Origin: Baekduia alba
GTDB lineage: Bacteria; Actinomycetota; Thermoleophilia; Solirubrobacterales; Solirubrobacteraceae
Direction: 5' to 3'
NCBI RefSeq assembly: GCF_028416635.1
Contig: NZ_CP114013.1
Coordinates: 1,240,001-1,304,000 of the forward strand
Length of the DNA: 64,000 nucleotides
In this document: positions 57,802 through 64,000 of the stretch, one piece after another
How positions within the stretch are numbered: the stretch's first letter is position 1
Layout: every line of letters begins with the position of its first letter
Made by a program: the position numbers and the translations under genes
The notes under the pieces: generated by a model
What the model was told of the DNA's origin: nothing
Seen by the model: only the letters and a program-made list of their open reading frames with translations
The model's database searches: none

Positions 57802-58929
57802 ATGAGAGGGGTTCCACCGTTGTCGCCGTCGCCGTTCCGATCGTCCGCCCTAGGCGCAGTCCTTGCCTTCGTGGCGGCCGCTGTCCTCTTCGTCCCCGCG
57901 CTCGCGCAGGCGGACACGACGACGGTCAGCGCGAGCACTACGGCCTCGTCGGCGGCCGCCGCCAAGAAGGTCGGCACCAAGCCCCTCCACTCCGGTGACC
58001 GGGGCGCGCGCGTCAAGGCGCTGCAGACGCTCCTCTCCCAGGCCGGCTTCAAGACCAGCACCGACGGCCAGTTCGGCGCGACGACGGTCAAGGTCGTGCG
58101 CAAGTTCCAGCGCGCCGCGAACCTCAAGCCGTCCGGCGTCGCCGACGCCCCGACGCTCGCCGCGCTGAAGACCGCGACCGACGGCTCGGCCGCCAAGAAC
58201 ACCGCCGGCGGCTTCGACGTCCGCTCGACCGGGACCGGCAGCTGGCACCTCGGCGACCGCATCCCGCTCCGCAAGGGCATGAGCGGCCACGACGTCAAGA
58301 TCCTCCAGGACTACCTCGAGCGCGCCGGCTTCGACACCTCGGTCGACGGCGAGTTCGGCACCGGCACCGTCAAGAGCGTCAAGCAGTTCGAGACCGACCA
58401 GCAGGTCGCCGTCGACGGCGTCATCGACGCCGCCGACATCGACGTGCTGCGCTCGCTGGTCGACGGCGAGGCCGGCACCGCGCCCGCCACGCCGACCGAG
58501 CCCGCGCAGCTCGCGCCCGGCGACAAGGCGACGGTCGGCGCCGACGGCCTCGCGATCGCGCCCGCCAACGCGCCGGACCCGGTCAAGCAGATCATCGCCG
58601 CGGGCAACGCGATCGCCAAGAAGCCGTACCACTACGGCGGCGGTCACGGGCAGTGGGACGACTCGGGCTACGACTGCTCGGGCTCGGTCTCCTACGCGCT
58701 GCACGCCGCTGGCCTGCTCGACCAGGCGCTGCCGTCGGGCGACTTCACGAGCTGGGGCGAAGCCGGCCCGGGCCAGTGGGTGACCATCTACGCCAACGGC
58801 GGCCACATGTACATGGTCGTGGCCGGCCTGCGCTTCGACACGAGCGGCCGCGCCCAGGACGGCACGCGCTGGCACGCGCCGTCGCGGCCGTCGAGCGGGT
58901 ACACCGTTCGCCACCCCACCGGCCTGTAG
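57802..58929 (+). CDS. Secreted NlpC/P60 cell-wall peptidase with two peptidoglycan-binding domains
   Basis: 375 residues. Signal peptide (~10-38, ending AQA), two PG_binding_1 domains (~62-120: SGDRGARVKALQTLLSQAGF; ~158-218: KGMSGHDVKILQDYLERAGF), a linker, and an NlpC/P60 domain (~250-375) with nucleophile C292 (GYDCSGSVSYAL) and H335 (GGHMYMVVAG). It is expected to cut peptide cross-bridges in the wall during growth or turnover. It sits directly under a c-di-AMP riboswitch. ATG at 57802 touches the riboswitch; TTG at 57820, with GAGAGGGG 8 nt before it, may be the true start and still leaves a full signal peptide. Confidence 0.9.
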   Translation: MRGVPPLSPSPFRSSALGAVLAFVAAAVLFVPALAQADTTTVSASTTASSAAAAKKVGTKPLHSGDRGARVKALQTLLSQAGFKTSTDGQFGATTVKVVRKFQRAANLKPSGVADAPTLAALKTATDGSAAKNTAGGFDVRSTGTGSWHLGDRIPLRKGMSGHDVKILQDYLERAGFDTSVDGEFGTGTVKSVKQFETDQQVAVDGVIDAADIDVLRSLVDGEAGTAPATPTEPAQLAPGDKATVGADGLAIAPANAPDPVKQIIAAGNAIAKKPYHYGGGHGQWDDSGYDCSGSVSYALHAAGLLDQALPSGDFTSWGEAGPGQWVTIYANGGHMYMVVAGLRFDTSGRAQDGTRWHAPSRPSSGYTVRHPTGL

Positions 58930-58955
58930 TTGTAGAACTTCTCGCAGGGGTACGG

Positions 58956-58995
58956 GAAGATGGCGGGCGGCTCGGGAGGCGCGCCCGCCATCTTC
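58956..58995 (+). terminator. Strong hairpin after the cell-wall peptidase gene
   Basis: GAAGATGGCGGGCG (58956-58969) and CGCCCGCCATCTTC (58982-58995) form a perfect 14-bp stem with a 12-nt loop, 27 nt after the stop. No T tract follows; called a terminator from stem strength and position. Confidence 0.65.
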
Positions 58996-59023
58996 GCTCA
59001 TCGCGACTGATAGAAGTCACGCG

Positions 59024-59752
59024 GTGAGCCCCGCCGCCGCGTCGCCCGAGCCTGCCCGTCCCCACCCGCCCGCGACGCCCGACGAGGAGCTGCTCGGGAC
59101 CAAGCGCCGGTCGGTGATCGCGACCCGCACCGAGCAGGAGCGGATCGACCGCATCGACCGCGACCTCGAGGCGGGCTTCGAGGCGCTGCGCAACCTCGGG
59201 CCGGCGGTGACGTTCTTCGGGTCGGCGCGGGTGGCACCCGACCACCGCCTCTACGGGCTCGGCCGCGAGGTCGCCAGGCGCGTCGGCGGCGAGGGCTTCG
59301 CGATCATCACCGGCGGCGGTCCCGGCTTGATGGAGGCCGCCAACCGGGGCGCGCGCGACGCCGGCGTCACGTCGGTCGGCCTGAACATCCAGCTGCCGTT
59401 CGAGCAGGCGCCGAACCCGTACCAGGACATCGCGCTGACCTGCGCGTTCTTCTTCACGCGCAAGATGATGTTCGTGCGCTACGCGACCGCGTTCGTCGTC
59501 CTGCCGGGCGGGTTCGGGACCCTCGACGAGCTGTTCGAGGCGCTCGTCCTGGAGCAGGTCGACAAGATCCGGGACTTCCCCATCATCCTGGTCGGCGAGT
59601 CCTACTGGGGCGGCCTGGTCGACTGGATCCGCGACAAGCTGCTGGCCGAGGGCATGATCGCCGAGCGCGACGCGAGGCTGCTGATGGTCACCGACGACGT
59701 CGACGAGGTCGCGCGCGCGGTGTGCCGGGCGCGCGACGTGCAGGAGGCGTAG
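59024..59752 (+). CDS. LOG-family Rossmann-fold protein (cytokinin-riboside-monophosphate hydrolase type)
   Basis: 242 residues. After a Pro/Ala-rich N-terminus (~1-45) it has the LOG fold: VTFFGSARVAPDHRLYGLG, ITGGGPGLMEAANRGARD, and the signature PGGFGTLDELFEALVLEQ. LOG enzymes split nucleoside monophosphates into base and ribose-phosphate. Proteins of this family were often mislabelled lysine decarboxylases. The motif TRKMMFVRYATAFVVLPGG (in part) is typical of the longer LOG subgroup. Start is GTG; no partner gene is obvious. Cytokinin-like signalling is not implied; nucleotide salvage is as likely. Confidence 0.87.
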   Translation: MSPAAASPEPARPHPPATPDEELLGTKRRSVIATRTEQERIDRIDRDLEAGFEALRNLGPAVTFFGSARVAPDHRLYGLGREVARRVGGEGFAIITGGGPGLMEAANRGARDAGVTSVGLNIQLPFEQAPNPYQDIALTCAFFFTRKMMFVRYATAFVVLPGGFGTLDELFEALVLEQVDKIRDFPIILVGESYWGGLVDWIRDKLLAEGMIAERDARLLMVTDDVDEVARAVCRARDVQEA

Positions 59753-59778
59753 GGCCCGCGACGGCGAAAGCGGGGGCG

Positions 59779-62148
59779 ATGTCCTCCGCCGTCCGCGCGC
59801 TCCTGGTCGGGTCGCTTGCCGCGCTGCTGCTCGCGGCGGCCGGTTCGGGCGTCGCCGCGGCGCGGGTGGCGCTGCTGGCGACCGGGACCAACGACGTCGC
59901 GCTGCTCGACGTCGGCTCGGGCAAGCTCATCCGCCGGCTCGCGCTGCCGGGCCCGACGACGGCGGTGGCGATCGGCCGCGACGGCCGGGTCGGTTTCGCG
60001 GCGGGCGGCGGCGCGGTGCTGGCCCTGGACCTGCGCGCGCCGTCGGTGATCGGGTCGGCCACGGCGCCGGGCGGCGGGACGGCGGACGGCAGCGGCGGGG
60101 CGGCCGCCGCCGTGACCGACGGCATGACCCTCGCCACCCCGACCGTCGGCCCGCGCGCGCTGGGCGGCGATCCGGTCGTCGGGCTCGCCACCTCGCCGGC
60201 CGGTGGCACGGTCTACGCCGCGGCCGGGACCAAGGTGTACGCCTTGGATGCGCGGACGCTCGCCGCCACCGGCTCCGTCGACCTCCACGGCACCGCGCTG
60301 GACTTCGCGGTCTCCGCCGGCGGAACGCTCGCCGCGGCGACCCTGCGCGGGGGCCGCGTCGCGCTGGTCGACCTCGGCGCGCCGCGCCTGCTGCGGCGCG
60401 TCAAGGTCAAGGGCGCCGCCGGTGTCGCGCTCGCCGCAGGCCGCACCTGGGTCTCGACCGCCTCGGGCCGGCTGCGCACGATCGCGCGCGGCGCGGCCAA
60501 GGCGACCAAGGGCATCAAGTTGGGCAAGGGCGTCGCCGGCCGCATCGCGGTCGCCCCCGACGGCGCGCACCTCGCGGTCGGTGCCGGCCCCGGCCGCACC
60601 AGCGCCGCGATCGTCGACCTCGCGCCGCAGGGCGCCCACGTGTTCCGCTCGGCGGCCGGACCCGGCGCGCCGGCCTACGCGCCCGACGGCGGTCGCGTGT
60701 ACCTCGCCGGCGGCGGCGCGCTCTCGCTCGTCAGCACGATCGCCCACCGGCGCACCGGCACGCTGCCGATCGCCGCGACCGCCGTCGCCGTCCAGGCCGG
60801 CCTCGCGCTCAGCCTCGGCGGCGACGGACCCGACGTCCTGCTCGGCACGCGCTCGCAGGACCTCCTGGAGGGGCTCGGCGGCGACGACCGCCTCGACGGC
60901 GGCCGCGAGAACGACATCCTGCACGGCGACGACGGCAACGACGTCCTGCAGGGCGGGCCGTTCGACGACCGCCTCGACGGCGGCGCCGGTGACGACCAGC
61001 TCAGCGGCTCGTCGGGCAACGACGCGATCGCGGGCGGCGACGGCGCCGACACGGCCACGGGCGGCACCGGCAACGACCGCATCCACGGCGGCCCCGGCGA
61101 CGACCACCTCGACGGCGGCGCGGGCGACGACCGCATCTCCGGCGAGGCCGGCAACGACGCCATCGACGGCGGCATCTTCGGCAACGACGCCCGGCTGCTG
61201 GGCGGCGACGGCGACGACACGATCCACGGCGGGCGCGGCTCGGACCGGATCATCGAGGGCAACGCGGGCAACGACAAGCTCTACGGCGAGTCCGGGACCG
61301 AGCACATCCTCGGCGGCGACGGCGACGACCTGATCGACGGCGGCAGCGCGCGCGACCTGCTCGAGGGCAACAACGGCAGCGACACGATCGCCGGCTCCAG
61401 CGGCGACGACCTGGTCGAGGGCGGCGCCGGCGCCGACCTGCTCGACGGCGGCGAGGACGCCGACGAGATGTACGGCGACGACGGCGCGGACACGATCGTC
61501 GGCGGGCCGGGCGCCGACGTCATCGACGCCGGCGACGGCGACGACACGATCCGCGCGGCCGACGCCAGCGGCGACAGCGTCGACTGCGGCGAGGGCAACG
61601 ACACCGTCTACGTCGAGCAGGGCGCGCCGGCGCGCGACCGCCTCGTCGGCTGCGAGTCGGTCGTCCCGATCCCGCCGGAGCTGGCCACCAACACGACGAC
61701 GACCTCGCTCGTCCGCGGCACGAAGGGCGACGACGTCCTGCGCGGCACGCCCGGCCCGGACTCGCTGTTCGGCAAGCAGGGCGACGACCAGCTGTTCGGC
61801 GGCGGGGGCGACGACTACGTCGACGGCGAGTGGGGCGCCGACGAGCTGCACGGCGGCGCCGGCGACGACACGATCGCCGGCCGCTCCGGCGACGACCGCA
61901 TCTTCGGCGAGGACGGCGACGACCAGATCACCGGCGACCGCGGCGCCGACCGCATCTCCGGCGGGGCCGGGAACGACGCGCTGTTCGGCAACCTCGGGCC
62001 CGACGTCCTCGCCGGCGGCTCCGGCGACGACCGCATCAACGTCGTGCGCGGCGAGATCGACAGCGTCCGCTGCGGCTCGGGCCACGACGTCGTCCTGGCC
62101 GACGCGGGCGACCACGTCGCGTCGGACTGCGAAGACGTCCGCCGCTAG
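59779..62148 (+). CDS. Secreted beta-propeller and RTX-repeat calcium-binding protein
   Basis: 789 residues. Signal peptide (~1-27). Residues ~28-345 are short beta repeats of a YVTN/propeller-like domain (LLATGTNDVALLDVGSGKLIRRL, in part; VVGLATSPAGGTVYAAAG; IAVAPDGAHLAVGAG). From ~350 on it is tandem glycine/aspartate nonapeptides of the RTX type (GGxGxDxLx, e.g. GGAGDDQLSG, GGPGDDHLDG), over 25 copies in two blocks separated at ~620-660 by a Thr-rich link and a Cys pair. RTX repeats fold as parallel beta-rolls on binding Ca2+ outside the cell. No catalytic domain is seen; a surface or adhesive role is inferred. Confidence 0.85.
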   Translation: MSSAVRALLVGSLAALLLAAAGSGVAAARVALLATGTNDVALLDVGSGKLIRRLALPGPTTAVAIGRDGRVGFAAGGGAVLALDLRAPSVIGSATAPGGGTADGSGGAAAAVTDGMTLATPTVGPRALGGDPVVGLATSPAGGTVYAAAGTKVYALDARTLAATGSVDLHGTALDFAVSAGGTLAAATLRGGRVALVDLGAPRLLRRVKVKGAAGVALAAGRTWVSTASGRLRTIARGAAKATKGIKLGKGVAGRIAVAPDGAHLAVGAGPGRTSAAIVDLAPQGAHVFRSAAGPGAPAYAPDGGRVYLAGGGALSLVSTIAHRRTGTLPIAATAVAVQAGLALSLGGDGPDVLLGTRSQDLLEGLGGDDRLDGGRENDILHGDDGNDVLQGGPFDDRLDGGAGDDQLSGSSGNDAIAGGDGADTATGGTGNDRIHGGPGDDHLDGGAGDDRISGEAGNDAIDGGIFGNDARLLGGDGDDTIHGGRGSDRIIEGNAGNDKLYGESGTEHILGGDGDDLIDGGSARDLLEGNNGSDTIAGSSGDDLVEGGAGADLLDGGEDADEMYGDDGADTIVGGPGADVIDAGDGDDTIRAADASGDSVDCGEGNDTVYVEQGAPARDRLVGCESVVPIPPELATNTTTTSLVRGTKGDDVLRGTPGPDSLFGKQGDDQLFGGGGDDYVDGEWGADELHGGAGDDTIAGRSGDDRIFGEDGDDQITGDRGADRISGGAGNDALFGNLGPDVLAGGSGDDRINVVRGEIDSVRCGSGHDVVLADAGDHVASDCEDVRR

Positions 62149-62214
62149 TTGTCGCGGCTGCTGGCCGCCGCGCCGCGCTTGACGGTCGCCACGGCGCTTG
62201 ACGTGCCAGAGGCA

Positions 62215-62233
62215 CGCCGGCGCTGCGCCGGCG
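62215..62233 (+). terminator. Hairpin after the RTX-repeat gene
   Basis: CGCCGGCG occurs twice around CTG, giving an 8-bp stem, enclosed by wider TGACGT/ACGTCA pairing. It is 67 nt after the stop; no T tract. Weak support as a terminator. Confidence 0.35.
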
Positions 62234-62292
62234 ACGTCAGCCACGATGCTGCGAGCCGCAGCCGCCACGGCGTGCTGCCACGATGTGGGCGT

Positions 62293-62709
62293 ATGCCCGA
62301 GGACGCCCTGCACCCGACGCGCTCCGTGCGCATCCCGCTCGACGAGGTCGTCGTGCGTGCGTCGCGGTCGTCCGGGCCGGGCGGCCAGCATGCCAACGTC
62401 ACCGCGTCGCGCATCGAGGTGAGCTTCGACGTCGCGGCCTCGGCGTCGCTGAGCGATGCGCAGAAGCAGCGGGTCATCAGCCGCAGCGGGCCGGTCGTCC
62501 GGGCCGTCGCCCAGGACGCGCGCAGCCAGACCCGCAACCGCGAGCTCGCGCTGCGGCGCCTTGAGGAGCGGCTGGGCCGGGCGCTGCACGTCGCCCGGCC
62601 GCGGACCGCGACCAAGCCGACGAAGGGCTCTCGGCACCGGCGGCTGGAGGCGAAGTCCAAGCGCGGCGCGGTCAAGCGCGATCGGCGGAGGCCGAACGGG
62701 GAGGACTGA
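62293..62709 (+). CDS. arfB: Peptidyl-tRNA hydrolase of the ArfB/ICT1 type (ribosome rescue)
   Basis: 138 residues with the release-factor catalytic motif GGQ at 30-32 in SSGPGGQHANVTASRIEVSF and a basic flexible tail (TKPTKGSRHRRLEAKSKRGA, and RRRPN), the hallmarks of ArfB/YaeJ. ArfB enters stalled ribosomes lacking a stop codon and hydrolyses peptidyl-tRNA; the tail threads the empty mRNA channel. Actinobacteria often keep this alongside tmRNA. ATG at 62293 fits the domain start. It is followed 51 nt later by the SigB/SigF-type gene on the same strand. Confidence 0.9.
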   Translation: MPEDALHPTRSVRIPLDEVVVRASRSSGPGGQHANVTASRIEVSFDVAASASLSDAQKQRVISRSGPVVRAVAQDARSQTRNRELALRRLEERLGRALHVARPRTATKPTKGSRHRRLEAKSKRGAVKRDRRRPNGED

Positions 62710-62760
62710 CGCCGCTCGGACACCGTTTATCGGGTGGTCCGCACGGGAACCTGGAAACGC

Positions 62761-63549
62761 ATGACGGCCGTGACCACGCACCGCTCCGCAGCGAACGAAG
62801 CCCTGCGCGCGCCCCTGTCCGATGCGCACGTGCTCGAGCAGTTCGCCGAGACCCGCGATCCACGGCTCCGGGAGGCGCTCGTCGAGCGGTTCCTGCCGCT
62901 GGCGCGCTCGATCGCCAAGCGCTACCGCAAGGCCGAGGAGCCTTTCGACGACCTGCTCCAGGTCGCGAGCCTCGGCCTCCTGAAGGCCGTCGACCGCTTC
63001 GATCCGGCCCGCGGGATCGCCTTCTCCTCGTTCGCCGTGCCGACCATCGTCGGCGAGCTGCGCCGCCACTTCCGCGACCGCTGCTGGTCGGTTCGTCCGC
63101 CGCGCGAGCTCCAGGAGCGCGCGCTGGAGGTCGATAAGTACCGCACCGAGCTGACCACGCGCTTCGGCCGCGCGCCGAGCGTGCGCGAGCTCGGCCAGGC
63201 GCTGGAGCTCGACGACGAGCAGGTCCTCGAGGCGCTGCAGGCTCAGCAGGGCATGCGCGCGACGTCGCTCGACGCGCCGCGCGGCAGCGGCGAGGACAAC
63301 GACGCGACGCTGGCCGACGCGCACGGCGTCGTCGACCCCGAGCTGACTCGCGCCGAGCACCGCGCGACGCTCGACCGGCTCTTCGAGCGCCTCGACGAGC
63401 GCGAGCAGCGCGTGCTGCGCCTGCGCTTCGAGGAGGACCTGACGCAGGAGCAGATCGGCCAGCAGGTCGGCGTCTCCCAGATGCAGGTCTCGCGGATCAT
63501 CCGTGGGGCGGTCGCGAAGCTCGCGGCCGCGCGCGGCGACACCGCTTGA
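62761..63549 (+). CDS. SigB/SigF/SigG-type alternative sigma factor
   Basis: 262 residues, group 3 sigma-70. Region 2 is LVERFLPLARSIAKRYRKAEEPFDDLLQVASLGLLKAVDRFDPARG (in parts, e.g. DDLLQVASLGLLKAVDRFD, FSSFAVPTIVGELRRHFRD), region 3 is ~115-175 with APSVRELGQALEL, and region 4 is ERLDEREQRVLRLRFEED with TQEQIGQQVGVSQMQVSRII. This type drives general stress or differentiation genes and is normally held by an anti-sigma kinase, but no rsbW/rsbV-like gene lies beside it here. ATG at 62761 chosen; GTG at 62734 possible. Confidence 0.9.
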   Translation: MTAVTTHRSAANEALRAPLSDAHVLEQFAETRDPRLREALVERFLPLARSIAKRYRKAEEPFDDLLQVASLGLLKAVDRFDPARGIAFSSFAVPTIVGELRRHFRDRCWSVRPPRELQERALEVDKYRTELTTRFGRAPSVRELGQALELDDEQVLEALQAQQGMRATSLDAPRGSGEDNDATLADAHGVVDPELTRAEHRATLDRLFERLDEREQRVLRLRFEEDLTQEQIGQQVGVSQMQVSRIIRGAVAKLAAARGDTA

Positions 63550-63590
63550 ACGCCGACGCCCTGACGACGCGCAGGCAGCGGGCGCGGGGG

Positions 63591-63596
63591 TAGGCT
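63591..63596 (+). promoter_or_regulatory. Candidate -10 box for the acyl-CoA ligase gene
   Basis: TAGGCT ends 6 nt before the ATG at 63603 with no ribosome-binding site, like the presumed leaderless genes at 37399 and 39866. Confidence 0.4.
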
Positions 63597-63602
63597 CCCG
63601 AC

Positions 63603-64000
63603 ATGGGCAGCAACCTCGCCACGATCCTGACCGACTCGGCGTCGAAGTTCGGCGACCGCCCGGCCATCAAGCTCGACGACGCCGTCTTCAACTACACGCT
63701 GCTCGACGAGGCTTCGGCCCGCGTCGCGACGATGTTGAAGTCCATGGGCCTGGAGCCCGGCGACCGCGTCGGGATCATGCTCCCGAACGTGCCGTACTTC
63801 CCGGTCGCCTACTACGGCATCCTCCGGGCGGGCGGCGTCGTGGTCCCGATGAACGTGCTGCTCAAGGGGCGCGAGGTCGGCTTCTACCTCAAGGACCCGG
63901 GCGCGAAGGTCGTCTTCGCCTGGCACGACTTCCTCGACGCCGCGCAGACCGGCGCCGACGACGCCGGCGCGCAGCTGATCGACGTCAAGCCAGGGGAGAT
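63603..64000 (+). CDS. Acyl-CoA synthetase / AMP-dependent ligase, N-terminal part (3' end outside window)
   Basis: The first 132 residues are in the window and the frame is still open at the end. NLATILTDSASKFGDRPAIK, LKSMGLEPGDRVGIMLPNV and YYGILRAGGVVVPMNVLLKG are the N-terminal blocks of the long-chain fatty-acid-CoA ligase group of AMP-forming enzymes. They activate a carboxylate as acyl-AMP and transfer it to CoA. The adenylate-binding motifs would lie further on and cannot be checked, so the substrate is not known. It is preceded by a likely -10 box and no ribosome-binding site. Confidence 0.85.
   Translation, partial: MGSNLATILTDSASKFGDRPAIKLDDAVFNYTLLDEASARVATMLKSMGLEPGDRVGIMLPNVPYFPVAYYGILRAGGVVVPMNVLLKGREVGFYLKDPGAKVVFAWHDFLDAAQTGADDAGAQLIDVKPGE

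Noticed and set aside
61000-62140. DNA-level tandem repeat array in the RTX gene as a separate repeat element
   Set aside because: The repetition follows from the GGxGxD protein repeats; codons vary from copy to copy and there is no uniform DNA unit.

Overview
The window is about 70+% G+C with strong G/C bias at third codon positions, frequent GTG/TTG starts, extensive 4-nt (ATGA/GTGA) gene overlaps and several TANNNT -10 boxes placed just before start codons, as in leaderless transcripts. Together with the gene content (GlgE-type alpha-glucan pathway, SARP regulator, SufU-type Fe-S assembly, ydaO-type c-di-AMP riboswitch before a cell-wall peptidase) this points to a soil-type actinobacterium, most likely in or near the Solirubrobacterales/Thermoleophilia. 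The taxonomic placement is inference. No rRNA, tRNA, CRISPR array or prophage was recognised.

Layout. 1-12 kb: the end of an indolepyruvate ferredoxin oxidoreductase; a minus-strand run of a DHA2-type efflux pump, a secreted M36-like metalloprotease, an MGH1-like glycoside hydrolase and a metallophosphoesterase; a divergent XRE/MmyB-type regulator overlapping a coiled-coil protein; and a hexapeptide acyltransferase. 12-28.6 kb: a primary-type sigma factor with a readable promoter, an SGNH hydrolase and malQ (minus), then a plus-strand seven-gene run glgE-treS-mak-glgB-treZ-treX-treY, nearly all joined by overlapping stop/start codons. This is the metabolic core. TreS and maltokinase turn trehalose into maltose-1-phosphate, GlgE and GlgB build branched alpha-glucan, and TreX, TreY, TreZ and MalQ take glucan back to trehalose and glucose.

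28.6-38.6 kb: an EamA transporter diverging from a LysR regulator whose stop codon lies in the target-site duplication of an intact IS481-family insertion; a FecR-like secreted protein; a GT4 glycosyltransferase; a trypsin-like secreted protease; and an amidohydrolase/cysteine dioxygenase/FAD reductase group. 38.6-55.5 kb: a lysyl-oxidase-like secreted protein, then the SUF Fe-S machinery in two parts, sufR(Rrf2)-sufC-sufS-sufU and Rieske-sufB-sufD. About 9.6 kb of mostly minus-strand genes lies between them (ECF sigma factor with anti-sigma-like partner, MarR/cupin pair, typA, FAD oxidase, SARP regulator, a channel-like membrane protein).

55.5-64 kb: Bcp peroxiredoxin and an M20 peptidase (divergent), a c-di-AMP riboswitch followed by an NlpC/P60 cell-wall peptidase, a LOG-family protein, a beta-propeller plus RTX-repeat secreted protein, an ArfB-like ribosome-rescue hydrolase, a SigB/SigF-type sigma factor and the start of an acyl-CoA ligase. 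The observations most worth following are the coupled trehalose/glucan operon with a shortened TreY, the c-di-AMP riboswitch, the channel-like protein without a GYG filter, the split SUF locus with a SufU lacking its usual insertion, and palindromes abutting promoters. No clearly unprecedented system was found.
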